Assembly (NCBI GenBank): GCA_943737045.1 | Contig: CALSFV010000492.1 | Location: 28,450-92,449, forward strand | Origin: Parapristionchus giblindavisi | Lineage: Eukaryota; Nematoda; Chromadorea; Rhabditida; Diplogasteridae | Reading direction: 5' to 3' | DNA length: 64,000 bases | Shown here: one piece after another, positions 10,955-28,600 of the stretch | Numbering within the stretch: the stretch's first letter is position 1 | Layout: each line of letters starts with the position of its first letter | The notes under the pieces: model-generated | Database searches by the model: none | Seen by the model: the letters and a program-made list of their open reading frames with translations, nothing else | Told to the model about the DNA's origin: nothing | Made by a program: the position numbers and the translations under genes

Positions 10955-13900
10955 ATGTGGAATACACCAGGTCCTGCTCCTCCTTCTAGTTCATCTTCAC
11001 AAAGACAACAAATAAGACAATTCTCTCGTTTAGATCGAAGAAATCAATTGAGGTTTATTCATTTTATGTATTATATACATTTATATGATATGTCTCAATT
11101 CATTCTATCAATCCCTTTTTTACCATCGACTCTCTATCTCTTCATCTCTTTTATTTCTCTCATCTTCAACTCAAACTCTTTACAATTTTTGTTTTCTTTC
11201 TACTGTCTTCTATAGAAAGAAGTTTCACTTTTATCTTGTTAAAATATGATGAATATAGTCGAATATTTCAATAGAGAAATTTAATTGTAGTACTTCATGT
11301 ACATATATTCGGACTTTTGTCTTAGTTGCCATATTCTAAATAGTATATATTCTTATAATTGTATTATAATGGATTGAATATTCAGACATTATCATTCAAT
11401 GGATGATCAGAATGGTTTATATGGAATAGAATCTGATGAATTATGTGATCCATTATCAATATCAACTACTTATCAACCATCTAATAGAATAGGAGCTCCT
11501 TTATCAAATCCCATATCAACAAATCATTCATTTTGGAATAATCCATCCAATATAAATGTCCCCATTGGGTTAGTCGTCTATATTATATTCATTCATTCGT
11601 CACATCCTTTATAGTCTAAAAGGATACAATTTGGAGGTTGAATATGGTCAATTGCGTCAAGAATATACAGCAACAGTGGAGAAATTGAATGAAGTTAGAT
11701 ATTATAGAATAATGAATTGATATCTATTCATATGATATTTAGACAATGTTCTCAATCAAAACATTTTGGTCTCCTGAATTGAAAAGAGAACGACAATTGA
11801 GAAGAGAAGAACAAAATAGAATATCTATGCTAGAAAGAAGATTAATAGATAGTGATAATATACATCAAAGGTATATATACATATTATACATATGTATATC
11901 ATTTTCATTCTCTAAAGTTTATTATAGATCATCACTAGAAGGAGGAATATCGATTGAAATGGAAGAACAAATTATGATTTTGCAGGATAAAATATGTCGA
12001 TTACAGGAAACATTACGATTAAAGGATGAACAAATTGCTTCATTATGTATTGTATGTTTATTAAATAAATTCCTCTTGAGCATAGTCTTATTGTCTGTAG
12101 TTTAGCATTATCTTTAGAATCTTCTTTAGTACTATTTTTCTACGTAACATGTATTTGCCGTATTTCAAGAATATAATATATTTTGTTTTCTTAATTTATA
12201 ATGGATCTATTTTCAGAATGAACCAAATGAAAGTCGAAAAGATATGGAGAATACTTTGAAAAAAATTGATGAAAAGAATGAAAGGATTATCGATTTAGAA
12301 GATGAAATAGTACAATTGAGAAATAGAATATCTTCTAAACCAAGAGATTTCACTGAGAAAGGATCAACTAATCATGAAATCGTTTGTTTATCTCTTAAAT
12401 ATGATATCATTACCATTTCATTCATTTAGACCACTCTTAGAATGAAAATGGAAAGATCTGAGGTTGAATTAAGTGAAAAGAAGCAAGAGTTAATGACTTG
12501 TCAGACAAGGTAGATCAATAGATCAATCGATATTACATATATGAATGGATATTGATTATAGACTTCGAAATGCAGAAGATGAATTGAATGAACTACGATC
12601 TCATGTTCAACTATTGAAAGATACATCAACAAGTAAAGAAGAACAAAGTACTCTTCTATTAGGAGATGTTGAAGCATTGAGATCTAAATTAGAAATGAGA
12701 AATAGATCTATTGAACAGAAAGAACTACAAATTGAAAAGAATCAAAAAGAATTAAATGATATGAAGGCTGAATCAAATGAAAGAATGGAAAATGTAAGTG
12801 AATGAATAGATAGATATTGATTCATTCGTATGATTATGATTATAGATACGAAAGATGGAAGTAAGAAATACTCAAGTATTAGGAAGATTAGAACATATTG
12901 AAGGAGAATTAAGAGATAAAGAAAGAGAAATTGAAAAAATGAAACAGAGATTGGCTGCACATCCAGATACTAATAGAGAAAGAGAATGGAATGCACGTTT
13001 TGAAGAAGGTAATCATATCATATATGGATATAATATCTACACTGATGTAATGAATTGAGGTGAAAGAGAACGACAACGACTACAACAATCAATCGATGAA
13101 GTTAGAATTGCTGCTGAAAAAGAACATAAAGCACAGTTAGAGACTTATCAATCTGAAGTATAACAGATCAATCGATAAATCGATAATTAATAATTATTGA
13201 TTGATTGTAGGTCACTCGTCTTCGACAAACAGTTGAGACATTAGAGACAGAATTAGCGGATAGAGATGTATTATTAGAAAGTCAAAATGAGAAGATAGGA
13301 GATATGGGAAGAGAAATATCAATTGCTGAGAAGAAAATGAATGATGCTATGATTGATAAAGGAACAGATGAGATAAGAAAAGAAGTAAATACAATTCATA
13401 TAATGAATTGTAATAGATTAATTATCTGATTTATAGTTGGAATCAGCTCGTAGCGAAGTAGATAAACTACTCAAAATGTTACATAATTTAGAGAAAGAGA
13501 AGACTACTCTCACTGTTAAATGTAAACAGGTTTGTAATACTGTTTATGACTTATTTATAGATATTTATGAGATGGACTACAATATTTGTTTCTTCTTTTT
13601 TTATCTTCTGAAATTATAAATGAGATCATTTCAGTTGATGGGAGAGAAAGATTCATCTGCTGATGAGATCCAGGGATTAAGTGGAGTTACCAATGTTAAA
13701 CAGAGAATTCAAGTATAGTCTATTCATTATTAGATTATTCATTCATTTATAGATTGATTTTTATAATTTATTTTTTGATTGGTTAATTGATTAATTGATT
13801 GGGTTAAGGAATTAGAAGAAGCTCTAGCAGAATCTGTATCCATAACTGCTGAAAGAGAAGTTCATCTACAACAACAGAAACAATTACTCGCTCAAACTTC

Positions 13901-14521
13901 AAATCAAGTAAATCAATCAATAATATCTCAATTAATCAATAAATGATACTGTATTCCAGTTGGGAGAATGTCGTCGAGAGAATAAAGAACTACGTAGTCG
14001 ATTATCGAATACAAGTGGAGAAGGGCATGAATCATTAGTTAAATCAATTGAAATGGAGAGGAAACAACATATGGAACAATTATATCAACTCAAGTATCTA
14101 TCATATATGATATGATATAATGACTGATGATTTGTAGACAAGAAGCTCTATTATCAGCAATATCAGAGAAAGAAGCTCATATTGCACTTCTTGAAAGATC
14201 AAATGGACCACAGAATGAAATAGATACTGTTAGAAGACATAAAGAAGGATTGATGAGAAAGTTACAGGTATGAATAGATATGAATGAATAGATTGAATGA
14301 ATAGATTGAATGAATAGGAAGAGAATGAAAGAAGATCATATCTTCATCATCCTAATTCATCTCGGATACCATTAAAATCATCTACATTACCTATTCTACC
14401 TGGTAATATTTCATCTCAATCACATGGAGTTATATTACCTGGAGGAGTATCATACTCGTCTCCATCTAATCAACAAAGACAACAACTTCTAGATACTAAT
14501 GATGATGGTATATGGGCTTAG
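10955..14521 (+). CDS. elks-1: ELKS/CAST/Bruchpilot active-zone scaffold protein
   Basis: Seventeen exons with matching phases (10955-11052, 11386-11568, 11615-11693, 11743-11870, 11928-12051, 12217-12381, 12430-12509, 12562-12793, 12846-13008, 13060-13157, 13211-13384, 13437-13529, 13635-13712, 13809-13907, 13960-14093, 14138-14267, 14318-14521), 753 residues. Exon 4 carries TMFSIKTFWSPELKRER, almost the vertebrate ELKS sequence, followed by near-continuous coiled coil; SARSEVDKLLKMLHNLEKEK matches a later ELKS coil. The protein ends in GIWA, the known PDZ-binding tail by which CAST/ELKS binds RIM. It scaffolds presynaptic active zones with RIM, liprin and RAB-6. Length is close to the C. 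elegans protein. Introns are short except the first (333 nt). The symbol is given by homology. Confidence 0.93.
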
Positions 14522-14875
14522 ATCTATTCATTCTTATATATCATATCTTATTCACTTCATATTATTCATTATTCCATTGTTCCCATCACTTTTCTTCTTT
14601 GTCATGTCATTCACTATCATAGACTCAATTCATTCATTCCTCAATTCTAATCTACAATATAATAGTCACTAAATTCATTCACGGTGCTTTCCATTTCTTA
14701 CTTTATACTCAACTGTTGTTATAACTCTCATAAGAACGTGTCTCACATTATGAATACAATTATATTCTTGCTAGGTTTATATTCAATGCCATAATACGTT
14801 ATCACTACTTCTTTCATTCCAAATAAATATTATTTATTATAAATCTCCCTATATACACATAAATAGATATAATGA
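14522..14875. other. Convergent 3' gap
   Basis: Lies between the stop of ELKS (+) and the stop of HSCB (-). AT-rich with AATAAA-like hexamers (for example near 14823) on the plus strand; it must hold both 3' ends. No gene or repeat seen. Confidence 0.5.
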
Positions 14876-15821
14876 TTATGTTCCTCTTATCTTCTCAGAT
14901 ATTCTATTACTAATAGATTGTAGATATGCTAGTTTAGATGTATTTCGTTCAGCCGATGGAATATCTCCTTCTTTCAATGATGCTGATATATTCTTCTCTA
15001 TCTTTTCACTCTCCATACGAATCTCCAATGTATAAACATAATTAATAATGATCTGAAGAGATACTTAATTCTATACTTCATTCTGTATACTTTCTTTCTC
15101 TTCATCAGTTGATGCTTCATCAACTCTTACATTCAATTCAAACATTTCCATTAGAACTTCAGGAGGGGGTGATTCACTATAACAAAACATCTAATCATAA
15201 TCAATATATTATATACAAACGTGATGTTATCATCTTGATCAACAACTTCAATAGGTCCTCCTTTAGTTAATTGTATAATATATCGAGATCTTCTAACTGC
15301 ATCTGATAACATTAAACGAGCTGATGATAGAACTCTTGAATGTTGTTCTGCTAGATCTTTCTCCTATAATATACTCAATCAATATCATGTCATATTAATG
15401 TCAACAAGGGGAACTCGTTGTGAAGCGTTGGGGAACTTATCAGGATGAAGTTTAGTTGATAATTCAATCAATCTCTTCTTTACTTCTAACTGGTTTATCA
15501 AAAATTCTGTCTGAATGAAAGATCAATAAATTAGAATATGTTTAGTTCGAACTTACAGGTAGACCAACATATTCAAATAGATTAACTTTAGATGGAGGTT
15601 GTAGATGACCACATCCATCACAAAATAGAGATGTTCCATAATTGATATATGATGATTAGAGTATAGATGAAAGATGAATACCTTGCTTTCTTACAAGATA
15701 AACATGACCAACATGAACGATCAATACCATTACAATATTGTTTCATTGATATTTGATAACATCTATATGTAGATGCAATAGTTGTATAAGATCGAACATG
15801 TGAAGAGACACGTCCAAGCAT
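14876..15821 (-). CDS. HSCB/HSC20 mitochondrial iron-sulfur co-chaperone
   Basis: Exons (minus order): 15682-15821, about 15557-15637, 15415-15510, 15221-15363, then two exons ending at 14876; about 210 residues. The amino end is Ser/Arg/Thr-rich like a mitochondrial presequence. It is followed by CWSC and, in the next exon, LFCDGCG, the metazoan HSCB zinc ribbon. The J domain has LHPDKF, the HPD that stimulates HSPA9 ATPase. After it come EKDLAEQHSRVLSSA and a helical carboxy domain (LMEMFELNVRVDEA) that binds the ISCU scaffold. It passes nascent Fe-S clusters from ISCU to recipients. Odd point: the first intron has a good donor at 15681 but no AG at the expected acceptor. Confidence 0.87.
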
Positions 15822-15904
15822 TATTATTTAACTGATAATTTAATTATTTTTCATTAATTCTACATGTAATGTTTAACAGTAATGGAGATTCACATTATGA
15901 AAAA

Positions 15905-16015
15905 ATGTATCCATCCCTGAGCATTCAAACAAATGTAAAAAATTTCATTGAAAAAAAGAGAAATGGGTATGAGTGATGACAGTCCCGCCCATTTGAATGC
16001 TCGGGCTTGGACACC
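15905..16015. mobile_element. Short inverted-repeat element between HSCB and the snRNP gene
   Basis: CCCTGAGCATTCAAACAAATG (about 15916) is the near-complement of CATTTGAATGCTCGGG (about 15990), giving a hairpin-forming unit of about 100 bp. No target duplication could be fixed. It occupies part of the 494-bp gap. Confidence 0.45.
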
Positions 16016-16315
16016 TCTCATCAAAAGAATGTTAGATCCCCTCTGTTGCTAATTCCCCTCTAATGAGATGTTATAAGATATGTAAAAGGATGCCGAATCC
16101 ATTGTATATCCTTCGAATACACAGAGATCAATCAGATTTATTAATCAATAGATCAACGATAGAGACAACGATTTAAATATGAAACGAGAATGAGAACGCA
16201 TGTATATTACTGCAAGCGTAACAGAAACAATATTAAAGGAAATGGAATGAGAATTTAAATAATGAGGATATATAGAATGACCAAGATGATATAAATATTC
16301 ACGACTTATTTCTTA

Positions 16316-17378
16316 GCATAATCAACCTTCATCTGTTGATTAGGAGTGATCTTGAAGTTATTGAGGGACTGCAATTAACACAATATTAATATTTCCTTAT
16401 ACAATATATACATATTTAAAGTAAGCAGCTCAACTAAATTATATGATGTAAATATAAAAATGATTAACCTGACGAGCAGGGGCCGCTTCACTTTCACTAT
16501 CGAACTCTACGAAGGCAATTCCAGTACGATTGGGGACCATACGAATATCTTTAAGACCAGGGAAACTGAAAGAAGATTGAATGATTAGACAATGAATAGT
16601 ACTGAACAACATACGATTGGAATAGAAGACGAAGCATATCAGGTGTAGTCTCATCAGGTAGATTAGTACAGAATAGAATCTTATTAGGTTGAGATGGACC
16701 ACTATCATCTCCAGTTGATGATATTATTGCTGCCTATAATACAATACATGTATCATTCACACTGTATATACAATTGTATACAATACCTTAGCTGCTCTCT
16801 TAGCAGATTTAGGCTTCTTCTGAACTCTTCCAGCACTCTTCTTAGGTCTCTCAATATATGTTCCTTTGGCCTTTGAGATAACATCTGAATCTTCACGAGC
16901 GAATTGAATGCGCTACAATGAATCAATATATAGAGTGAACATAGAAAGATAGATACCATAGGCTTATCATAGAATGGAAATCCTTGCATTGCTCTCATAG
17001 CAGCTGATGAAGATGACATCTCTTTGAATACAACATGAGCCTATAAAGAGATCAAGTGATGTCTAAGTGCAATGACATCACTGTATAACATTTGATAAGG
17101 AAGATGAAATACAAATGAGATAAAGACTAACTTGTCCACGCATACGAAGAGTTTTGAATACTAGAATAGATACAATCTCTCCAAATTGAGTAAAGATAGC
17201 ATGGAGTGCCTTCTTCAATTCTATAATATTATCATTCATTACAAATATACTCAAACAGTTTGAACAAAATACAATCTACATTACCTTCTTTCTTGACCTT
17301 CTCATTGAGATTATTGATGTAAATGGTGTGATTGGGCTTGATATCTGCCATATTCTTATCGGAACTGCAAACTGCCAT
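16316..17378 (-). CDS. U1A/U2B''-type snRNP protein with two RRMs
   Basis: Multi-exon; the first exon (17285-17378) encodes the start and [16 protein letters not shown], the RNP2 of RRM1. Next follow [14 protein letters not shown] and RMRGQAHVVFKE (RNP1) and [16 protein letters not shown], nearly the U1A sequence. A basic linker with [13 protein letters not shown] leads to RRM2: [14 protein letters not shown] and [12 protein letters not shown], ending VDYAKK. Two RRMs of this type bind the stem-loops of U1 (U1A) or U2 (U2B'') snRNA; invertebrates often have one dual-purpose protein (SNF) or recent duplicates. I cannot tell U1A from U2B'' by eye. Stop at 16316-16318; start chosen as the first ATG in frame, 219 bases below the cereblon stop. 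Confidence 0.93.
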
Positions 17379-17596
17379 TGTTAACAAATAATAGAGAATG
17401 CATCAGCTGATTCAGGATAAACAATGGTTAATAAACCAATCAAATGATAAAAAAGATTGACAGAGAAAGAAAAATATTTATACAAATATATTTACAATAT
17501 TACTTGTATGAGTAGTAGTGAATACCCGACAAACAATTGAGATGAGTGGCAATAATACTATGTATGCATTAACTTTATATCTAAACAACTATAACT

Positions 17597-19882
<2,286 letters not shown>

Positions 19883-20843
19883 TACAATTCACATAATAGC
19901 AGTATTCTCGACCATCAGCTTGCTCAAAACAAAAAAAAGCGTACATCCAATTGGTTCATTTGTAACGGAGAACAGAGAATTCAAATATTTCTCCGCGTCT
20001 AAAGATTTCGAAAATACGTCCTGGGCGTATTTATGTGACAACTGGTGGATTAAAAGGACGTATAATTCGTAGTCCACTATTTATCAGGAGTGGTTCCAAC
20101 CGCATTTAGATGATTACAAAGCAAAAAAATTATGTAATGGTTCACAAAATGTTTAAAAAATATCAAATTTTGTAAATACTGAAACTACTTGAAATTTTTT
20201 GTCTGTGATACAGTAATCTAAGTGTAAATAGACGACGTTTGTGATTCTTCTATTTTCTCTAACTGTCTATACTCTCTTCAGTTAACCTAATCTCTATATC
20301 TAACGAAATATCAAGCTCGTCTATGCCTCCTTCTTTCAGGATTTTGCTCGATATACTATTGCTAAGACTTAGCCTTCATCACTTTTATAAACATTCCCAC
20401 TTCTTTCATTTACGATTCACTTTTCCCTTGCTAATATTGCTTTTGACGCGAAAAAAGACTTTTCCAAATATTTCTCGCCTCAGCTTCTCTTTATTGATAA
20501 TTTTAAGATGAAGCATGATACTTTCACAATATCTTTTATTGATCTCGATTTATCCGGAAATATTAATAACTTCTGTTTTTTAGATACTTGTTAATCAAAG
20601 AATGGTGAAAGAAGTGGTGTAGACTTATTCATTCTACCTTAATATTCACGTGAGTACAAGTTGATCCTAGTGCATGCTTTTTATATTGTACATATGAATG
20701 TAATTGTGTCGTATGTGTGTTGTCGTTGTTGGAATAGAGATGATAAATGAGGAACATTCTCATCATTTCTTCTATGCATGTATTCATGTCGTGATTCAGC
20801 CATCCTTCAGTCTCTTATTTCAATTTCTTCTCTTCTTTTCTGC
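19883..20843. promoter_or_regulatory. Divergent intergenic region, cereblon (-) / MK2 kinase (+)
   Basis: The starts of two opposed genes lie 961 bases apart, so both promoters must be here. Frames in it are short and unlike any family I know. No TATA box, transposon end or RNA gene could be defined. Confidence 0.5.
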
Positions 20844-24904
<4,061 letters not shown>

Positions 24905-25534
24905 TTTATTCATTCTATCATATGGCATCATTCATTCCTTCTTATTTCATTTATATTCTCTTAACTGGTATTAATCATTTCATCACATCTCCTTTTATCT
25001 CACCAATCAATAATCTTTGTTTTCGCCATATTTCAATCAATCAATTATTGATCACTGTCTCTCTCAAGTCGTGCATTGTGATTAATTATTCTATTCTCAT
25101 TTATGTACAAATGTTTTGTATACATAGATATAGAGCATAAGTTTCATACATTTCTATAAGCTCATGCATTGTCTCAAATAGATCTTCTATCGATTGGTAT
25201 ATGAACATGACTTCATTCAATTAATTATCACACTACAATCGATGAATAGTCAGGGAAAGTACAAATGAGTAGTACAAACAACTCGGGACAAGGAATATGT
25301 TACACCCCACATTTAGTTTTTTTAAATTAATAAATATGATAAATAACTATGTAAATACTTTGCTTTGATATATTTTAAAAAAGAGAAAAAAACGAAAAAA
25401 ACCCAAAGAGAGTTGAAGATGATGTATTGATTGGGTTGTATGTGTATAAGGCATAAGATACATGTACAATGAATGGAAATGGGATGATGATTCCTATTGA
25501 GAATATCATTTGACGTATATATATAGTATAATAA
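24905..25534. other. Convergent 3' gap, MK2 (+) / SEC24 (-)
   Basis: AT-rich, holds both 3' ends. No conserved frame, transposon end or RNA gene recognised. Confidence 0.5.
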
Positions 25535-25615
25535 CTATGATAGAATAGAACGAATCTCTTTATGAATATAACATAAGAAGTCTACATAACTCATTCCAGA
25601 TGTTCCAGTTTTATC
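25535..25615 (-). CDS. sec24: SEC24 alternative last exon, distal copy
   Basis: 81 bases: a [20 protein letters not shown] segment, then IRSILS and stop, preceded by an ATATTTCAG acceptor. It is closer to the vertebrate SEC24C/D ending (SYVDFL) than the proximal copy. It is used when the upstream exon ending at 25881 skips the proximal copy; the intron would be 265 nt. Confidence 0.8.
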   Translation of the reverse strand, partial: DKTGTSGMSYVDFLCYIHKEIRSILS

Positions 25616-28600
25616 CTGAAATATCAGAGAAAATCAATTGAATCAATATTACATATCGATGACAGTAATCCCAATATTTGTCATAAAAGGGTAGTAGATC
25701 CCCTCACCAACAAAAAGAAGTGAATATCTAAGAAAGAAGCTTTCTGATTTCTTGATGCACATATACAACAAAGTCAATATAGCTCATTCCAGAGGGACCT
25801 GTTTTGTCCTGTAATACAATGATAGTATTACAGTATACCCACTACATCAAATAGTACGGTATGAATAGGAATGAACTAACCTCAATAAGGAACTTCTTCA
25901 TCCATTGTTCTAATGTTTCCTTCTCTCTAATAATGAATATCTTCTTCTTTCTAGCACTATTATCGATTAATGATATAGCACTTCTCAATGCTCTTGATGA
26001 GGAATTATCCTTCTCTGGTACAACATGCTATAATCATTCATTCATTCATCTATCTATCATCAAGTACTCACAGTTTCAGTATCAACAAGAGCAATACTAC
26101 CAACTCCAAATACATCTTGAATCCATTTCTGAGGCACATTCAATCCAAGCCATAAGAATAATACAAGTCCATTATCGATTAGATATGCCTATAATATTTA
26201 TTAATCGATAATAGATGAGGAAATAGAGAAATATAGAGAAAAGATACAGAATCATTTTGGAAGAATTCAATAGAAGCTCTGATTGGAGTTGGAAGAGTAA
26301 CATCTTCACCTTCTACCATCTATAAATATTACTTATTTTGTTCTTTCAATTATATAGATCATATACAAATTGTATTAAAGATATGACCTCAAGGGAAGAT
26401 ACAGCAACAATTTTAGGATACAACAATCTCATAGCATCTTCTACTCTTACACCTCTCATTATTTCAATCATCCATGCCTTATCATCAACTGCCATTTCAT
26501 TACCTGTAACATAATCAATTCAATAAAGAGAAGACTGAATAATAAATTGAAATGGAATAATAATAAAGTAATAATACCTCCAGCTAGTGCATCATGTTTC
26601 ATAATACTATTGACATATAGAGGAAGTAGTTTAAGTGATTCAGGAAGTATCAATTGACCAAGTGGAGACTAAATATATACATATTCATATATTGTGATCA
26701 TGATGATCAATACAACGAATAAAATGTACCTGAACTGAACACTTTTCTCTATAAGCAGCCAGTATCTTAGCTGTTCTAGCTGCTAACGATTCTTTCATTT
26801 CTCTATGACCTTTCTCACGATTTGCTTCGATTGCTAACAATGAATATATTATATCGATTATCAACTGATTAATATGAATAACCATTCTTTAGCAGATAAG
26901 TAGCAATAGTTTCATGATCAGCAGTTCGATATAATCCATTATAATCAGATGATACAGGCATACATATATTGAGTATACGAAGTCTACGTCTACCACTACA
27001 TGATGTATACAATACTGCTGCCTGTAATCAATGTGATATCAAAGATCAAAGATCAATCTGGACATACTTGTACTACTGCACTCTCTGCATTCAATTTGTC
27101 ATCGTGTCGAAGTTCAGCGAATAAAGTCTAAATAACAACTTATCTCATTAATATATAGAAAATACTATCTGAGAGAATTCAACAACTGTGATATTTTTGG
27201 TATCGATGAAAAATAGATTTTTCTGTTTTATGTATAATAATTACAGGCTCCATGAGTGTCGTTCACTGGTACTTGTAAATTCCTTCCAATTGAAAATTCG
27301 CTTCAGGAGGTGACTACACCATGATTTGGCGCCTTTTCCTAAAAAGTTTATTTCGTATCCAATCGATTCGGGAGTTGGTGCACTCGACTCCTTGGCTAAT
27401 TCTAAGAAACTATTGTCGAGGAGAGTTTTTCGATCAACGGACAACGAAGGCTGGAATTGGGAATTTTCGAAAAAAAATTCACGTTAAATTAGTTCTCACT
27501 ATTTTCCCATGGCGAATGCAATTTTTTTATTTGCTCATTAGCTTCTCCATATTACATTACACCTTTAGTTTAAAATTCATAATTTTTTAAAAATACAATT
27601 CATGTGAACTAATCATTTTTATAACGAAAGTCGTGAATTATGGTGTGCTCCTACAGTAATCCCTAATTGGTTAATTTGGTTTTTCGCTAGTTTTAAGCGT
27701 AATTTCAGCCCTTTTCTTTACAATATTAGAGGTATATGCCTATTCTGAACCATCGGAGTACAGTTCCACGATATATGTGATGATCACATTGCTGATTGTA
27801 CATGTACTGTAAATTTTATTCACTTTCGTATCCGAGCCAGCTTGCGTAGTAGTTACCATACTCATGCCGTTCCGTACTCTTTCTCGGTTTTATAGACTGA
27901 TCAGAGAATAAGAGAGAGCACGTAAATTACAGTACAAGTACGATCAGCAATGTGATCATCACATATACCGTGCAACTGTACTCCGATGGTGCAGAATAGG
28001 CATATACCTCTAACATTGTAAAGAAAAGGGCTGAAAATACGCTTAAAACTAGCAAAAAACAAAATTAACCGATTAGGGATTACTGTAGGAGCACACCATA
28101 ATTCACGACGTTCGTTATAAAAATGATTATTTCACATGAATTGTATTTTTCAAAAATTATGAATTTTAAACTAAAGGTGTAATATAATATGGAGAGGCTA
28201 ATGAGCAAATAAAAAATTTGCATTCGCCATGGGAAAACAGTGAGAATTAATTTAATGTGAATTTTGTTTCGAAAATTCCCAATTCCAGCCTTCGTTGTCC
28301 GTTGATCAAAAAACTCTCGTCGACAATAGTTTCTTAGAATTAGCCAAGGAGTCGAGTGCACCAACTCCCGAATCGATTGGACACGAAAGAAACTTTTTAA
28401 GAAAAGGCGCCAAAGCGTGGTGTGGTCACCTCCTGAAGTGAATTCTCAATTGGAAGGAATTTCCAAGTACCAGTGAACTACACTCATGGAGCCTGTAATT
28501 ATCATACATAAAACAGAAAAATCTATTTTTCATCAATACCGCACCTATGTCGATTTTCTCAGATAACGTGTTATAGAGGGAGGAAAGAGATAGGAGGTAA

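Noticed and set aside
19885..20077. Minus-strand frame of 62 codons upstream of cereblon as its first exon
   Set aside because: The frame does not join the LON domain in phase; the ATG at 19882 does, with matching exon phases downstream.
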